A stretch of 64,000 nt of DNA from SIG78 sp045635745 (GTDB lineage Bacteria; Verrucomicrobiota; Lentisphaeria; Victivallales; Victivallaceae): NCBI GenBank assembly GCA_045635745.1, contig JAZTWG010000011.1, forward strand, positions 1-64,000. Direction: 5' to 3'. This document shows, piece after piece, positions 1 through 8,294 of this stretch (positions within the stretch are counted from its first letter, which is position 1; the number at the start of each line of letters is the position of its first letter). Both the position numbers and the translations under genes were made by a program. The notes under the pieces were generated by a model. It was not told where the DNA came from. It did no database searches and was given only the letters and a program-made list of their open reading frames with translations.

Positions 1-942
1 TGTGAGTTTTTTTCTTAACATTGAAGACAACTGAACGTCATTATTTATGCGATCAACAATTTGGGCAGCTGTTTTTCCTGATCGCATATATTCTTCCACA
101 AACGGTTTAAGAAAAGTTTTACATTGAGGTATAAAAGATAAGCAGCCCCAGCGATCACGCATCACGCGATATTTCAAGTCCACTTTTACGTTTGCTTTTT
201 TGCTGATTTTCAAAGTCATATTTTGAGGGGCACACCGCCATCTACGCCATTGATCCGCGATGATAATGTTATCCCAGACTTTATTATTAACAAAACTTTT
301 AGGCGGTGCTATGGGATTTAACACAATAAGGCTGATATTTTTATGCCGCATAAATTTTAACATATCCTCGAAATCTTTTTTATTGTTTCCCCAAGAGAAA
401 CCATCTAATATCACCAGTTGCGGAAAATATCCTGTCAACTCGAAGACATTTTTTATGCGAAAATGGTTGTTAAATGTTCGTCTATCCCAAGGTGCAATTT
501 CTCTATTGACAACAATCCAATTGAACGCGACATTTATTGGATCTAGAGAATTAGACGCTTGTATTGGAAAACATTGGAAAACTGGTTGCATATGGCAACT
601 GATGCCATTATTGCTGTACTGAGTCAAAAGGGAATAAAACGAACTGTTCACCGGAGATACATCGCCTTTAAAATATATCGGTCGGTTTTTTAATGAAGAC
701 ATAGGCTGATACTTATAATTCCATTGTGTTATAAGCCAAAAAGCAAAGGCGAAGAGATCCCCTGATCCTGTTAATAATGTTATTCCCAGAGGAGGAAGCC
801 ATGACAAATCCAGCGGGGCAAAAATGGTCGGTTCCTTACACCATTCATGAAAAGGATCAATTGTACTTGTGGGGTAAAGCACGTGTCGTTGATCTGGGGG
901 ATTTACCGGAACATAAAATGCAGGTTTTTCAGGGTGCCACAT
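1..942 (-). CDS. RecA-like (RepA/DnaB-type) ATPase homologue, partial, degenerate P-loop
   Basis: I translated this frame directly. From the ATG at 942 it stays open for 314 codons to base 1, so the gene continues past the left edge. An AAAGG stands 7 nt before the ATG. Around residues 50-62 a strand-loop reads G-I-T-L-L-T-G-S-G-D-L-F-A, where RepA-like helicases have a Walker A motif; the GK[ST] residues are absent. Near residue 180 L-V-I-L-D-G resembles Walker B, followed by a strand I-S-L-I-V-L-N-P and then D-Q-W-R-R-W, in the order seen in RecA-fold ATPases of mobile elements. The last visible part (R-S-G-K-T-A-A-Q-I-V-D-R-I) could be a helix-turn-helix. The gene lies beside an integrase in AT-rich DNA, which suggests a replication or regulatory gene of the integrated element. 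The fold assignment is inference from motif order; the open frame is certain. Confidence 0.5.
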   Translation of the reverse strand, partial: MWHPEKPAFYVPVNPPDQRHVLYPTSTIDPFHEWCKEPTIFAPLDLSWLPPLGITLLTGSGDLFAFAFWLITQWNYKYQPMSSLKNRPIYFKGDVSPVNSSFYSLLTQYSNNGISCHMQPVFQCFPIQASNSLDPINVAFNWIVVNREIAPWDRRTFNNHFRIKNVFELTGYFPQLVILDGFSWGNNKKDFEDMLKFMRHKNISLIVLNPIAPPKSFVNNKVWDNIIIADQWRRWRCAPQNMTLKISKKANVKVDLKYRVMRDRWGCLSFIPQCKTFLKPFVEEYMRSGKTAAQIVDRINNDVQLSSMLRKKLT

Positions 943-1149
943 AGTGTTTACCTTTGTATTTTTTTACTTTTGCACTTAATATATATTGATTTTTCTATAT
1001 TTTCAAGTCAATTTGAACAGAATTTTATATTGAATTATTTTTTTTAACAAGCAATAATTTTAATTTTTTAATGAGCGTAATTATAAATAAAAAAAACTCC
1101 ACCGTTTTTTTGACGGCAGAGTCTGTTGTCCTTGGTAATTTTTGGGGCA
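943..1149. other. AT-rich spacer between element genes
   Basis: Very AT-rich DNA between the integrase stop and the ATPase-like gene. It holds the integrase terminator and, by position, the promoter of the minus-strand gene that starts at 942. I see no convincing small gene. Confidence 0.5.
1089..1122 (-). terminator. Rho-independent terminator of the integrase
   Basis: Read on the minus strand, ACTCTGCCGT and ACGGTGGAGT form a 10-bp stem with two G-T pairs and a short A-rich loop, followed by a run of seven T. It lies 28 nt past the integrase stop codon. Confidence 0.75.
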
Positions 1150-2469
1150 TTACGCTTTAAGAATTTTTTCTATTTCCCGAAGCTCTTGAGACGGGTTCTG
1201 GACAGAGGCAATGTATTCCAATACCCGTTTGATTTTGATTGTTGGAGTTGTACTGCCTGTACCGCTTATGGCTTCGATTGCAGCAAGCTGGGCTTCTTCT
1301 CCTATGTGGGTATAAAAACGATCCAAGATGGAACTGTCGGAGCCGATGATTGATACAACTACAGCTTTGGGTACTCCTGCTTCCGCACAATGACTGCAGA
1401 AACTATGCCGCAAACTGTGAAAACCCCGAATGGTCATCTTGCGTTTTCGCCCCGGCACATCAACGGTTGTTTCCACACCAGTCCAACGTATCACCCGCAT
1501 TACATCTATATTGACATAATTATCCCCGACAGATTTGCCACGTGCATCTTTTTGCTTATAACGCATAGCTACATTAGGTGAAATGTAAGTGCTGGAAAGA
1601 TTTTGAGCCTTGACTTCTGAAAGCAGTTGCCGCAAAGGCTCTGCCAGCGGAATTGATACTTCTTTGCCGGTTTTGAATTGCTTTACGAAAATCCTTCGCT
1701 GCTCCAAATCAACATTCTGCCACTGCATCAAAACACAGTCTTTCAATCGTTGTCCGGTATACATACCAATATAGAATACAACTTTGATCTCCGCTTTATT
1801 CTTCAGTTTGTATTGCGGATCATCCAACACCTGTTTGATCTGCTCTTCTTCCTCGCGGGTAAAGGCTATCCGTCGGGTGGCTATATCCTGTTCTTCCCGG
1901 TTTTTACGGCGTAACGATGGTGCGGCAAATGGATTCTCTTCCCGGTAATCTTTCAGCGTTTCAAAGATTTTACGCAATCGGATGATTTTTCGGTTGTGAG
2001 TAGATACAGAAATACCTGACTCTTTCAAATAATCAGAAAACGCGGCGGCATGTTCGGCTGTAACATTGGCGAACTGTTTGATTTTAGGACCGATAAAAGT
2101 TCGAAACTCGTTGAAGGTCGATTCGTATGACAACTCTTCATGCATCGTTGCGGGAGTTGCTTTGTCCGGATGTTTGGAATAAGTTTCCCAGACTTTATCC
2201 AGCGCGAGTTCCCGGTGCTTCTTTACCAGATTGCGGGCTACTTTTACATGGCTTGATATAACTTCCACACTGGTTGCCTGAACTATCGGTACCAGTTCTT
2301 TGGCTTTGCGGACAGCTTCGTCAAGGTTGCGGGTCTTTAAACTGACACATTTGCGGTCGCCTCTGATTTGGTAGCGGAAATAGTAGTTGCCGCCTTTTTC
2401 GGTTTGATAAACCGTACCGGTTTCCAGTTTGATCTTTTTCAAATCGGAGTTTTCGTTGAGTTTCCCCAT
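1150..2469 (-). CDS. Tyrosine recombinase / phage-type integrase
   Basis: A 439-residue site-specific recombinase. The N-terminal 100 residues resemble an arm-binding region (Y-Y-F-R-Y-Q). Residues about 110-180 form the SAM-like core-binding domain, and about 200-400 the catalytic domain. Visible catalytic residues are Arg241 (T-G-Q-R-L-K-D), His351 and Arg354 (H-S-L-R-H-S-F) and the nucleophile Tyr387 (R-F-Y-T-H). The second conserved His, usually in L-G-H, reads I-G-S here, a substitution at a position that varies in the family. GAGGAG precedes the ATG. The gene lies 110 bp from the 3' end of a tRNA-Val gene and its own terminator follows it, the usual arrangement for an island integrated into a tRNA. 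Its likely role is integration and excision of an element that extends left of the window. Confidence 0.93.
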   Translation of the reverse strand: MGKLNENSDLKKIKLETGTVYQTEKGGNYYFRYQIRGDRKCVSLKTRNLDEAVRKAKELVPIVQATSVEVISSHVKVARNLVKKHRELALDKVWETYSKHPDKATPATMHEELSYESTFNEFRTFIGPKIKQFANVTAEHAAAFSDYLKESGISVSTHNRKIIRLRKIFETLKDYREENPFAAPSLRRKNREEQDIATRRIAFTREEEEQIKQVLDDPQYKLKNKAEIKVVFYIGMYTGQRLKDCVLMQWQNVDLEQRRIFVKQFKTGKEVSIPLAEPLRQLLSEVKAQNLSSTYISPNVAMRYKQKDARGKSVGDNYVNIDVMRVIRWTGVETTVDVPGRKRKMTIRGFHSLRHSFCSHCAEAGVPKAVVVSIIGSDSSILDRFYTHIGEEAQLAAIEAISGTGSTTPTIKIKRVLEYIASVQNPSQELREIEKILKA

Positions 2470-2533
2470 AGTTTAGTCTCCTCACTGACTGATGGGGCTT
2501 AATATAACACAAAAATTGAGGATTGAAAACTCA

Positions 2534-2555
2534 AGATGGTAATAAATGGTAATGA
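2534..2555. repeat. Tandem ATGGTAAT direct repeat beside attachment site
   Basis: Two ATGGTAAT copies start 10 bp apart, between the integrase start and the tRNA-Val 3' end. Position and one-helical-turn spacing suit integrase arm-type or excisionase sites; this is inference. Confidence 0.35.
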
Positions 2556-2579
2556 AACAGGGGATTTTGAGCTTAATAA

Positions 2580-2656
2580 TGGTGGGCGATGGGGGACTCG
2601 AACCCTCGACCTCTGCCGTGTGAAAGCAGCGCTCTAGCCAGCTGAGCTAATCGCCC
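2580..2656 (-). tRNA. tRNA-Val(CAC), CCA encoded
   Basis: Reads 5'-to-3' on the minus strand. Acceptor stem GGGCGAT/ATCGCCC, D-arm T-A-G-C-T-C-A-G, anticodon stem CTGCT/GGCAG around the loop TTCACAC (anticodon CAC, valine GTG codons) and T-loop GGTTCGAGTCC. Discriminator A followed by an encoded CCA ending at 2580. The 3' end faces the integrase gene, making this the probable attachment site. Confidence 0.95.
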
Positions 2657-2747
2657 TCAATTGTTTGTATTTTTTAATATAGCATTTTTTCAGCTTATTG
2701 CAACTTTATAATGTGTTTTTTTTGAAAAAAATATTTTATCACTCGTT

Positions 2748-5210
2748 TTACCGGGCAGCCGCCGAAAAATCGGCGGGATAAAATGCATTCCAGATCTTCA
2801 GACTGTTTTTGTCGCGCGTGGCCGCAGTTTGTTTCAACGCATTCCCCCGGATACGACTGTATTCATCGTAGAAAATATTCAGCGTGGGCTTAAATTCCAA
2901 CCGCATACCATCGCTGAACACATCCAGTCGGAGCGCTCCCGCCGGAAACTGGGTCAACTGCGGCGCATTTATCTGAACCAGATTACCCAATTTGGCCGAA
3001 GTGGCAACATTTTTGTGCCCCACGATTATTGCACCTTTCATAGCGGAAAGTTTTTTAAGGATCTCCGCAGCTTTATCACTATCGTTTATCGCTCGTTTTT
3101 TATCTTTAAGAAAAGCATCCGGCGTAAGCTGATAATGCGTGAACACCAGCACCGGCAATGCCGGATCGAGTGCGTTTACTGCTTCAAAATTTGCCTTTTT
3201 ATCGGCCAGCTGCCCATTGAAAGTATCCAGCAGCAAGATCTGAACTTTGCCGTGTTTTTCCACGCGGGCGGTTTTGCCGAACTGTTTGCTCCAGCCTTTT
3301 TGAAATTCGCTCCGGTCAACCAGATCATGATTGCCGGCAGTGGCATAGAATTTCATCGTTTTGAATTTATCCAGAACTTTGCTGACCGCCCGTAGTTCAG
3401 ACATCTTGCTTGCATCGGTAACATCTCCTGGCAAAGCTATAAAATCGACCTTCTGTCCGACAAAACTTTTGCAGGCGTTTTCCAAAGCTTCCAGACTTTT
3501 GCTGTGCAGTCTGCCATAACGCACATCAGGAATAAGCGCTACATGAGCATCAGCGATCACCCCGGCGGTAAGCAGCAGTTTTCCCGCCGGCTTTTTCAAA
3601 GTCCTTATCTTACGCTCGGCAATAACCCTGCCGCTGCGCTTTACCAGTGCAGTATACTCTGTATCAGCTGCAAGGTTCCGAAACTCTATACGTCCGGCCC
3701 GATCGCTTAAAGTGCGGTTGACGGTTTTGCCGCCGCCCTGTAAAATCAATTCCAATTCGCCGTGATTGTTCTGCCCATAGCGAAAAATTGACCGATGATC
3801 ATTAAGCGATATGAAATTGAAATATTCCTCGGCATCTTTTTCCACCAGATACGGCAGAATTCCGGCATTTTTCAGCAAAGCATCATAGCCCAGCACAGCC
3901 CAACTGATGGCACGCGGAATATCGGAATTTTCTTTGACGTTTTGGAAATATTTTTCGCCGGGCCCTTGCGCATTGGTCAAAACTTTGCGGTCGGTATGTG
4001 AAAATGTTTTCCAGCTTATCCCGCAGCGGGCGTCGCGCAAACGCATCATCTGCACGATCACAGGGTTGTAACTGCCGTACATGCTGCGGAACTGTTTAAG
4101 GTTGCGCAGTTTGGGATCGCGAAAAGTTTTTATGGCTTCGCTCATGCTCCGGAGTTCATCGGCGGTAAGATTTTCCATACCGAAATATTCAGCCAGAACT
4201 TTTATCAACTCGCTTTCGGGAGCATTTTTCAGTTCAGAAGCAAATTTTTTACCTGCATCGGCCGCGCGGAGATGCTGTTTTTTCCATAATGAAGTATCTT
4301 TAAATTCTTTTATATCCATGCCGCCGGTATCATGATCGCTGGTAACGATGATCAAAGTTTCGGCGGGATGTTTTTTCTGAAATTCCAGCGCCGTTTTCAC
4401 CGCCAGATCAAATTCGTGCATTTCGCGCATGACTCCGGCCAAATCATTATTATGTGCACGGTGATCAATGGCACCACCCTCGATAAGCATGAAAAAGCCA
4501 TTGGGATTATCGGCAAGACTCTGTATGGCATAGTTTGTAACTTCGCTCAAAATATGCCGCGACTCTCTTTTGCCGGGCCAATCCGGATCCATAGGCGCAA
4601 CAAAAAGCACGCGTTTTTTGGGAGTTTGGGCAGTAAAATCGTAATTATTGCAAAATTTATATTTTACCTGATTGAGCAATTTTTCGTATTTTTCGATACT
4701 GTAATCTGCAGGTTTCAGCAGAAAACCTCCGGCAAAAAAGTCAAAATTACTGGCAAAAAGATCCGACAATATTCCGGCATGATCCTTGCGGGTAAGTCGG
4801 TTGGCATAATGTACAGCGGGAGTGGCATCGTTGATCCCCACGCTGGTGATTATACCGATACTGAATTGCTTATCGCGCAAAATTTTCGCCAGACTGATTA
4901 CAGGCACGTGCTTATCAGTCACCCCGATTGCTCCATTATAAGTCTTTATTCCGCACGCTATCGCCGTACCGGATGCCGCAGAATCAGTTTTGCCGTTGCT
5001 GACATTGTTGGTGCCGCTGCGTACCGTTACGGGAAATTGTTCCAGCGAACTGGCCGGAAACTCATGTTGATAATATTTGCGGATATTTTCGCCCATACCA
5101 TCGCCGACAAACAAAAACACATATTTTGCACGTTTTTCCGCAGCCGACAGCGTTATAAAAGCAAAAAGTACCAACAGTATGATTGCGACTTTCGGGATTC
5201 TTCTGAACAT
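2748..5210 (-). CDS. Exported alkaline phosphatase fused to a metallophosphoesterase
   Basis: An 820-residue protein with an N-terminal signal peptide (hydrophobic residues 8-23, ending S-A-A). Residues 28-460 are an alkaline phosphatase domain: metal ligand Asp37 in G-D-G-M-G, nucleophile Ser77 in T-D-S-A-A-S-G-T, E-G-G-A-I-D-H near 244-250, S-D-H-D near 291-294 and a late His at about 405 (F-S-H-T-D). A small beta domain at about 480-540 (L-A-A-D-T-E-Y-T-A-L-V) leads to a calcineurin-like metallophosphoesterase at about 545-800, with D-A-H at 554-556, G-D-V-T-D near 596, G-N-H-D near 628, a later T-H-Y and then G-H-K-N, where the family usually has G-H-x-H. AAGGAG lies 8 nt before the ATG. 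Both enzymes should act outside the cytoplasmic membrane and together could strip phosphate from mono- and diesters. The fusion is visible; substrates are unknown. Confidence 0.9.
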   Translation of the reverse strand: MFRRIPKVAIILLVLFAFITLSAAEKRAKYVFLFVGDGMGENIRKYYQHEFPASSLEQFPVTVRSGTNNVSNGKTDSAASGTAIACGIKTYNGAIGVTDKHVPVISLAKILRDKQFSIGIITSVGINDATPAVHYANRLTRKDHAGILSDLFASNFDFFAGGFLLKPADYSIEKYEKLLNQVKYKFCNNYDFTAQTPKKRVLFVAPMDPDWPGKRESRHILSEVTNYAIQSLADNPNGFFMLIEGGAIDHRAHNNDLAGVMREMHEFDLAVKTALEFQKKHPAETLIIVTSDHDTGGMDIKEFKDTSLWKKQHLRAADAGKKFASELKNAPESELIKVLAEYFGMENLTADELRSMSEAIKTFRDPKLRNLKQFRSMYGSYNPVIVQMMRLRDARCGISWKTFSHTDRKVLTNAQGPGEKYFQNVKENSDIPRAISWAVLGYDALLKNAGILPYLVEKDAEEYFNFISLNDHRSIFRYGQNNHGELELILQGGGKTVNRTLSDRAGRIEFRNLAADTEYTALVKRSGRVIAERKIRTLKKPAGKLLLTAGVIADAHVALIPDVRYGRLHSKSLEALENACKSFVGQKVDFIALPGDVTDASKMSELRAVSKVLDKFKTMKFYATAGNHDLVDRSEFQKGWSKQFGKTARVEKHGKVQILLLDTFNGQLADKKANFEAVNALDPALPVLVFTHYQLTPDAFLKDKKRAINDSDKAAEILKKLSAMKGAIIVGHKNVATSAKLGNLVQINAPQLTQFPAGALRLDVFSDGMRLEFKPTLNIFYDEYSRIRGNALKQTAATRDKNSLKIWNAFYPADFSAAAR

Positions 5211-5332
5211 ATCATAACTCCTTTTTTATTTCTTTGAAATGCAATAATGTATTCTTACAAGAAAATCAATCATCTCTGCCGTATTTTTCCGGCAAAAAAC
5301 AGTTTTTTTAATAACGTATAAAAATAAATGGA

Positions 5333-5366
5333 GGTGTTGCAATAAATCAAACCGTTTTGCGACACC
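5333..5366. terminator. Hairpin downstream of the NhaC gene
   Basis: GGTGTTGCAA pairs with TTGCGACACC (one G-T pair) over a 14-nt loop, just past the stop of the minus-strand NhaC gene. The T tract is weak. The stem resembles hairpins at 32834 and 40332. Confidence 0.5.
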
Positions 5367-5396
5367 CCGTTTCAGATTCAGTAAGACAAAGAACCG

Positions 5397-6743
5397 TTAT
5401 TTACGCACAAAAACTTTATGTAAAAGCGGCATTACCAATATCGACCAGAAAAGTGCCAGCGCCAACAGTATGGGGTAAAATGCAAAACAGCACAATGTCA
5501 GCGAAGAAATTTTGACTCCGGCGGTATTGCAGATGCCCAATGCGATAAGAAGCTGTGCGCCATAAGGCAGCACCCCCTGAACCGAACACGATGCCGTATC
5601 CAGAATACTGGCAATACGGCGGGGATCGCAGTTGAACTTGCGCGAAAGATCCCGCACGATCGGCCCGGTGATAACGATTGCCACCGTATTATTGGCAGTA
5701 AAAATATTCACCACCCACAGCAGCAGCAGAGTACCGAATTCGCAACCGGCACGGCTTGCAATGCGTTTTTCGATCCAGCCCAGCAGATAACGGATACCGC
5801 CGTTGTAGCGGATAAGTGCCAGCAAACCGCCGGCCAGAATCGCAACGATCAAAGTTTCCGACATCCCCAGCGCACCATGTCCGGCTTCGTAAAGCGCACT
5901 CCAGAAATTGAGTTTGTGTTCAACAATCCCGATAATCCCCGCAAGCACACTCCCGATAAACAGCAGCAGCATAACGTTCATACCGGCAAGCGCACCAATC
6001 AGAATAAGCAAATAGGGTATAACATTAACTATATGCTGCCAGGTGATCGCTTGAAGCTTATCCGCAGCATTGGCATTGTGAGCAATACCGATAACCACAT
6101 AGATCAAAACAGCCACAACTGCCGCCGGCAAAATAAGTTTGAGGTTGGTAAAGAATTTATCCCGCATGGCAACTTCCTGCGTGCGGGTTGCAGCAATGGT
6201 CGTATCCGAGATCATGGACATATTGTCCCCGAACATGGCCCCGCCAATGACCGCACCGATCGCCAGTTCCGGCGCTACATGCATAGTTTTGATCAATGCC
6301 GCGGCGATCGGAGTCAGAGCTGCTATCGTACCGCAGCTCGTGCCGATAGCCAGCGATATGAAACAGCTTACCACAAACAAACCGGCGATAAACATATTGC
6401 CGGGTATCAGATGTCTGGCGATCACCACCGCAGCATCCACCGCGCCGGAAGCCTTGGCAACCGCCGCAAAAATACCGGCCAGAATAAAGATCAAACACAT
6501 GATCATAATGTTGCTGTCGCCCATGCCGCGGGCAAAAAGTTCCACTTTTTTCTCCAGCGCTTTTTTGCGGTCATACATAAGCGCGGAGACAGCGGCAACT
6601 ATAAAAGCAACCGGCATCGGTACACTGCTGAAGTCTTTGGCAGCAACCGACAGTCCAAGATAAAAGATCAAAAACACAAAAAACGGCATCAATGCCATAA
6701 AGCTTGCGGGTTTTTCGACCAGATTCTGTTTGGCTATTCTCAT
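5397..6743 (-). CDS. NhaC-family Na+/H+ antiporter
   Basis: A 448-residue integral membrane protein with about 11-12 hydrophobic segments along its whole length and no extra domain. The segment with G-D-N-M-S-M-I-S-D-T-T-I-A-A-T-R-T matches the conserved core of NhaC/ArsB-type ion transporters, where the unwound helix with Asp and Ser/Thr carries cation exchange. It probably extrudes Na+ in exchange for protons. The exact ion pair cannot be read from sequence, and amino-acid/cation members of the same superfamily are an alternative. It follows the AraC region on the same strand but is separated by 72 bp, so it is probably its own unit, ending at the hairpin at 5333. Confidence 0.85.
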   Translation of the reverse strand: MRIAKQNLVEKPASFMALMPFFVFLIFYLGLSVAAKDFSSVPMPVAFIVAAVSALMYDRKKALEKKVELFARGMGDSNIMIMCLIFILAGIFAAVAKASGAVDAAVVIARHLIPGNMFIAGLFVVSCFISLAIGTSCGTIAALTPIAAALIKTMHVAPELAIGAVIGGAMFGDNMSMISDTTIAATRTQEVAMRDKFFTNLKLILPAAVVAVLIYVVIGIAHNANAADKLQAITWQHIVNVIPYLLILIGALAGMNVMLLLFIGSVLAGIIGIVEHKLNFWSALYEAGHGALGMSETLIVAILAGGLLALIRYNGGIRYLLGWIEKRIASRAGCEFGTLLLLWVVNIFTANNTVAIVITGPIVRDLSRKFNCDPRRIASILDTASCSVQGVLPYGAQLLIALGICNTAGVKISSLTLCCFAFYPILLALALFWSILVMPLLHKVFVRK

Positions 6744-6815
6744 ACTCTCTCCTGATTTAATTTTGTTGATTTCAAAATATATATTTTATTAATATAGCAC
6801 CATGTTCACAACAAG

Positions 6816-7298
6816 TCAAATCAGCCATGTCGGACACGGACGTTTTGTGTAACAAAAATCTCTGATAGTGCGGTGTTTGTAACAATAATAGCTCCGGTAT
6901 GCCTCCACAATACAAGGCTTAGCTGCGGTAAAATCCTTGAATACCGCAGCAAAACTCAAGTCGTTGCAGACTGCATCATTTTTATACAGTATTTTCATAT
7001 ATTTGTGTGCCAGAAAATTATACGCGTGCATCTTTTCAAACCGGAAAATATATTCTCTCTGCAATGCCGAGTTGTAGATCAAAACCCAGTTGAGTTTGGC
7101 TTGATTGTCGATCTTTCTTATTACCGGATGGTTGGGATTGTAAGGCTTCGGCATTACCGGCAGGCGCGGCAGCTGCCAATTAAACATGACAGAAGAAAGT
7201 ATCTGGGCATTTTCCAGACACATCTTGCGTAAATGTTTATCACAAAGACAAATTGCGGCCTTGCGGGGATTTTCGTCAAGAATAAAAAGCTGCACCAT
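6816..7298 (-). CDS. Small pyrimidine-dimer-glycosylase-like protein
   Basis: The frame is open from 7397, but family similarity begins at the Met at 7298 (M-V-Q-L-F-I-L-D-E-N-P), giving 160 residues. The start L-F-I-L-D-E-N-P-R-K-A-A, then C-D-K-H-L-R-K-M and E-N-A-Q-I-L-S, and the C-terminal Y-R-S-Y-Y plus a final K-R-P-C-P-T-W match a small family found in phages and bacteria and often annotated as pyrimidine dimer DNA glycosylase-like. That function is borrowed from database names I remember and is not proven by a visible catalytic site. No good ribosome binding site is visible at 7298; the initiator could be the next codon, GTG. It lies 114 bp downstream of the AraC gene on the same strand. 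Confidence 0.5.
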   Translation of the reverse strand: MVQLFILDENPRKAAICLCDKHLRKMCLENAQILSSVMFNWQLPRLPVMPKPYNPNHPVIRKIDNQAKLNWVLIYNSALQREYIFRFEKMHAYNFLAHKYMKILYKNDAVCNDLSFAAVFKDFTAAKPCIVEAYRSYYCYKHRTIRDFCYTKRPCPTWLI

Positions 7299-7412
7299 TC
7301 CACCCGGCAATAAAAAACTCTCCGGAGAATTGGAAAAAACAATACACGTTATTGTTCTCCGGCCATTTGAAAATCCGGCCGGAAAAGTGCAAAACAATGC
7401 GGACGCAGCCTT

Positions 7413-8264
7413 TCATTCGACGGCCGCAAAGAGTTTATCGGAGTATTTTTTCCGGTATTCGCGCGGCGTGCAGTTGAGTTTCAACCGAAACACTTTATAG
7501 AAATAACTGGTATTGACAAACCCGCAGCCGGCAGCTATATCCTCGATTGCAATATCGCTGCCGCTAAGCAGAGAACAGGCCTTTTTCAGTTGTGAATTGA
7601 TCACATATTCTTTAGGCGATACATCAAAAGCTTTCTGCCATTGCCGGTAGAAACTGCGTTCACTCAAGCCGTATTCTTTCAGGAGTTCACTCAATTTACG
7701 CCCGCCGAGCAGTTCGCCGGCAATGGCGTTGATCTTTACATCATTCTGATTGGATATTTCGCTGCCTTCAAACTTTTGCAGCACCACTTCGCTGAACAGC
7801 TGCAGCGCCAGCAGATCTATGCGGTCGCCAGCGCCGGGTTTATCCAGCTGTGCAATTTCCCGGCGCAATGCGGCAAGTATTCCGGAAGGGAAGCTCTGAA
7901 AAAACACACTGTATCGCGCACTGCCTTCTGCCCCGAAAAATTTTGCCAGAAAATCCGCGCCTTCTTCGGAGTAACGGAAAAATATCTCATCATGCCGCGC
8001 CGGTTTTATGGTGTTGAGTACAGTGCCATATTTCAGGAACGACAAACGCGGCGGTTCGCCGACATTCTGCGTAAATACAACATCATCGACCTGCATTATG
8101 GATTTTTCCATATAATTGCAGCTCAAGCAGACAAATCCGCCATCCACCAGCGCGTGATCATGATGATGCGAGTGAGTTGGCAGCCAGCCGAATTCCAACA
8201 CTCTGCATGGCAGATCAAAAATCCGCGGTATATTTTCCAAATCATATTTTTTCTGATCGGACAT
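7413..8264 (-). CDS. AraC-family transcriptional regulator
   Basis: A 283-residue regulator. The N-terminal 150 residues look like a cupin-type sensing domain (H-S-H-H-H-D-H-A-L-V-D-G near residues 32-43 could be a metal- or ligand-binding His cluster). The C-terminal 100 residues contain two helix-turn-helix units, the second reading I-E-D-I-A-A-G-C-G-F-V-N-T-S-Y-F-Y-K-V-F and ending in C-T-P-R-E-Y-R-K. The start is 30 bp past the stop of the peptidase-acetyltransferase fusion on the same strand, so the two are probably cotranscribed and the regulator may control that gene or the divergent GH39-like gene. The inducer is unknown. Confidence 0.9.
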   Translation of the reverse strand: MSDQKKYDLENIPRIFDLPCRVLEFGWLPTHSHHHDHALVDGGFVCLSCNYMEKSIMQVDDVVFTQNVGEPPRLSFLKYGTVLNTIKPARHDEIFFRYSEEGADFLAKFFGAEGSARYSVFFQSFPSGILAALRREIAQLDKPGAGDRIDLLALQLFSEVVLQKFEGSEISNQNDVKINAIAGELLGGRKLSELLKEYGLSERSFYRQWQKAFDVSPKEYVINSQLKKACSLLSGSDIAIEDIAAGCGFVNTSYFYKVFRLKLNCTPREYRKKYSDKLFAAVE

Positions 8265-8294
8265 AAGATATTTTTTCAGTTGTCTCCGGTAAAA

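Noticed and set aside
4332..5237. 301-codon plus-strand frame opposite the alkaline phosphatase
   Set aside because: It is antisense to a protein with clear motifs, has no ribosome site and no recognisable similarity.
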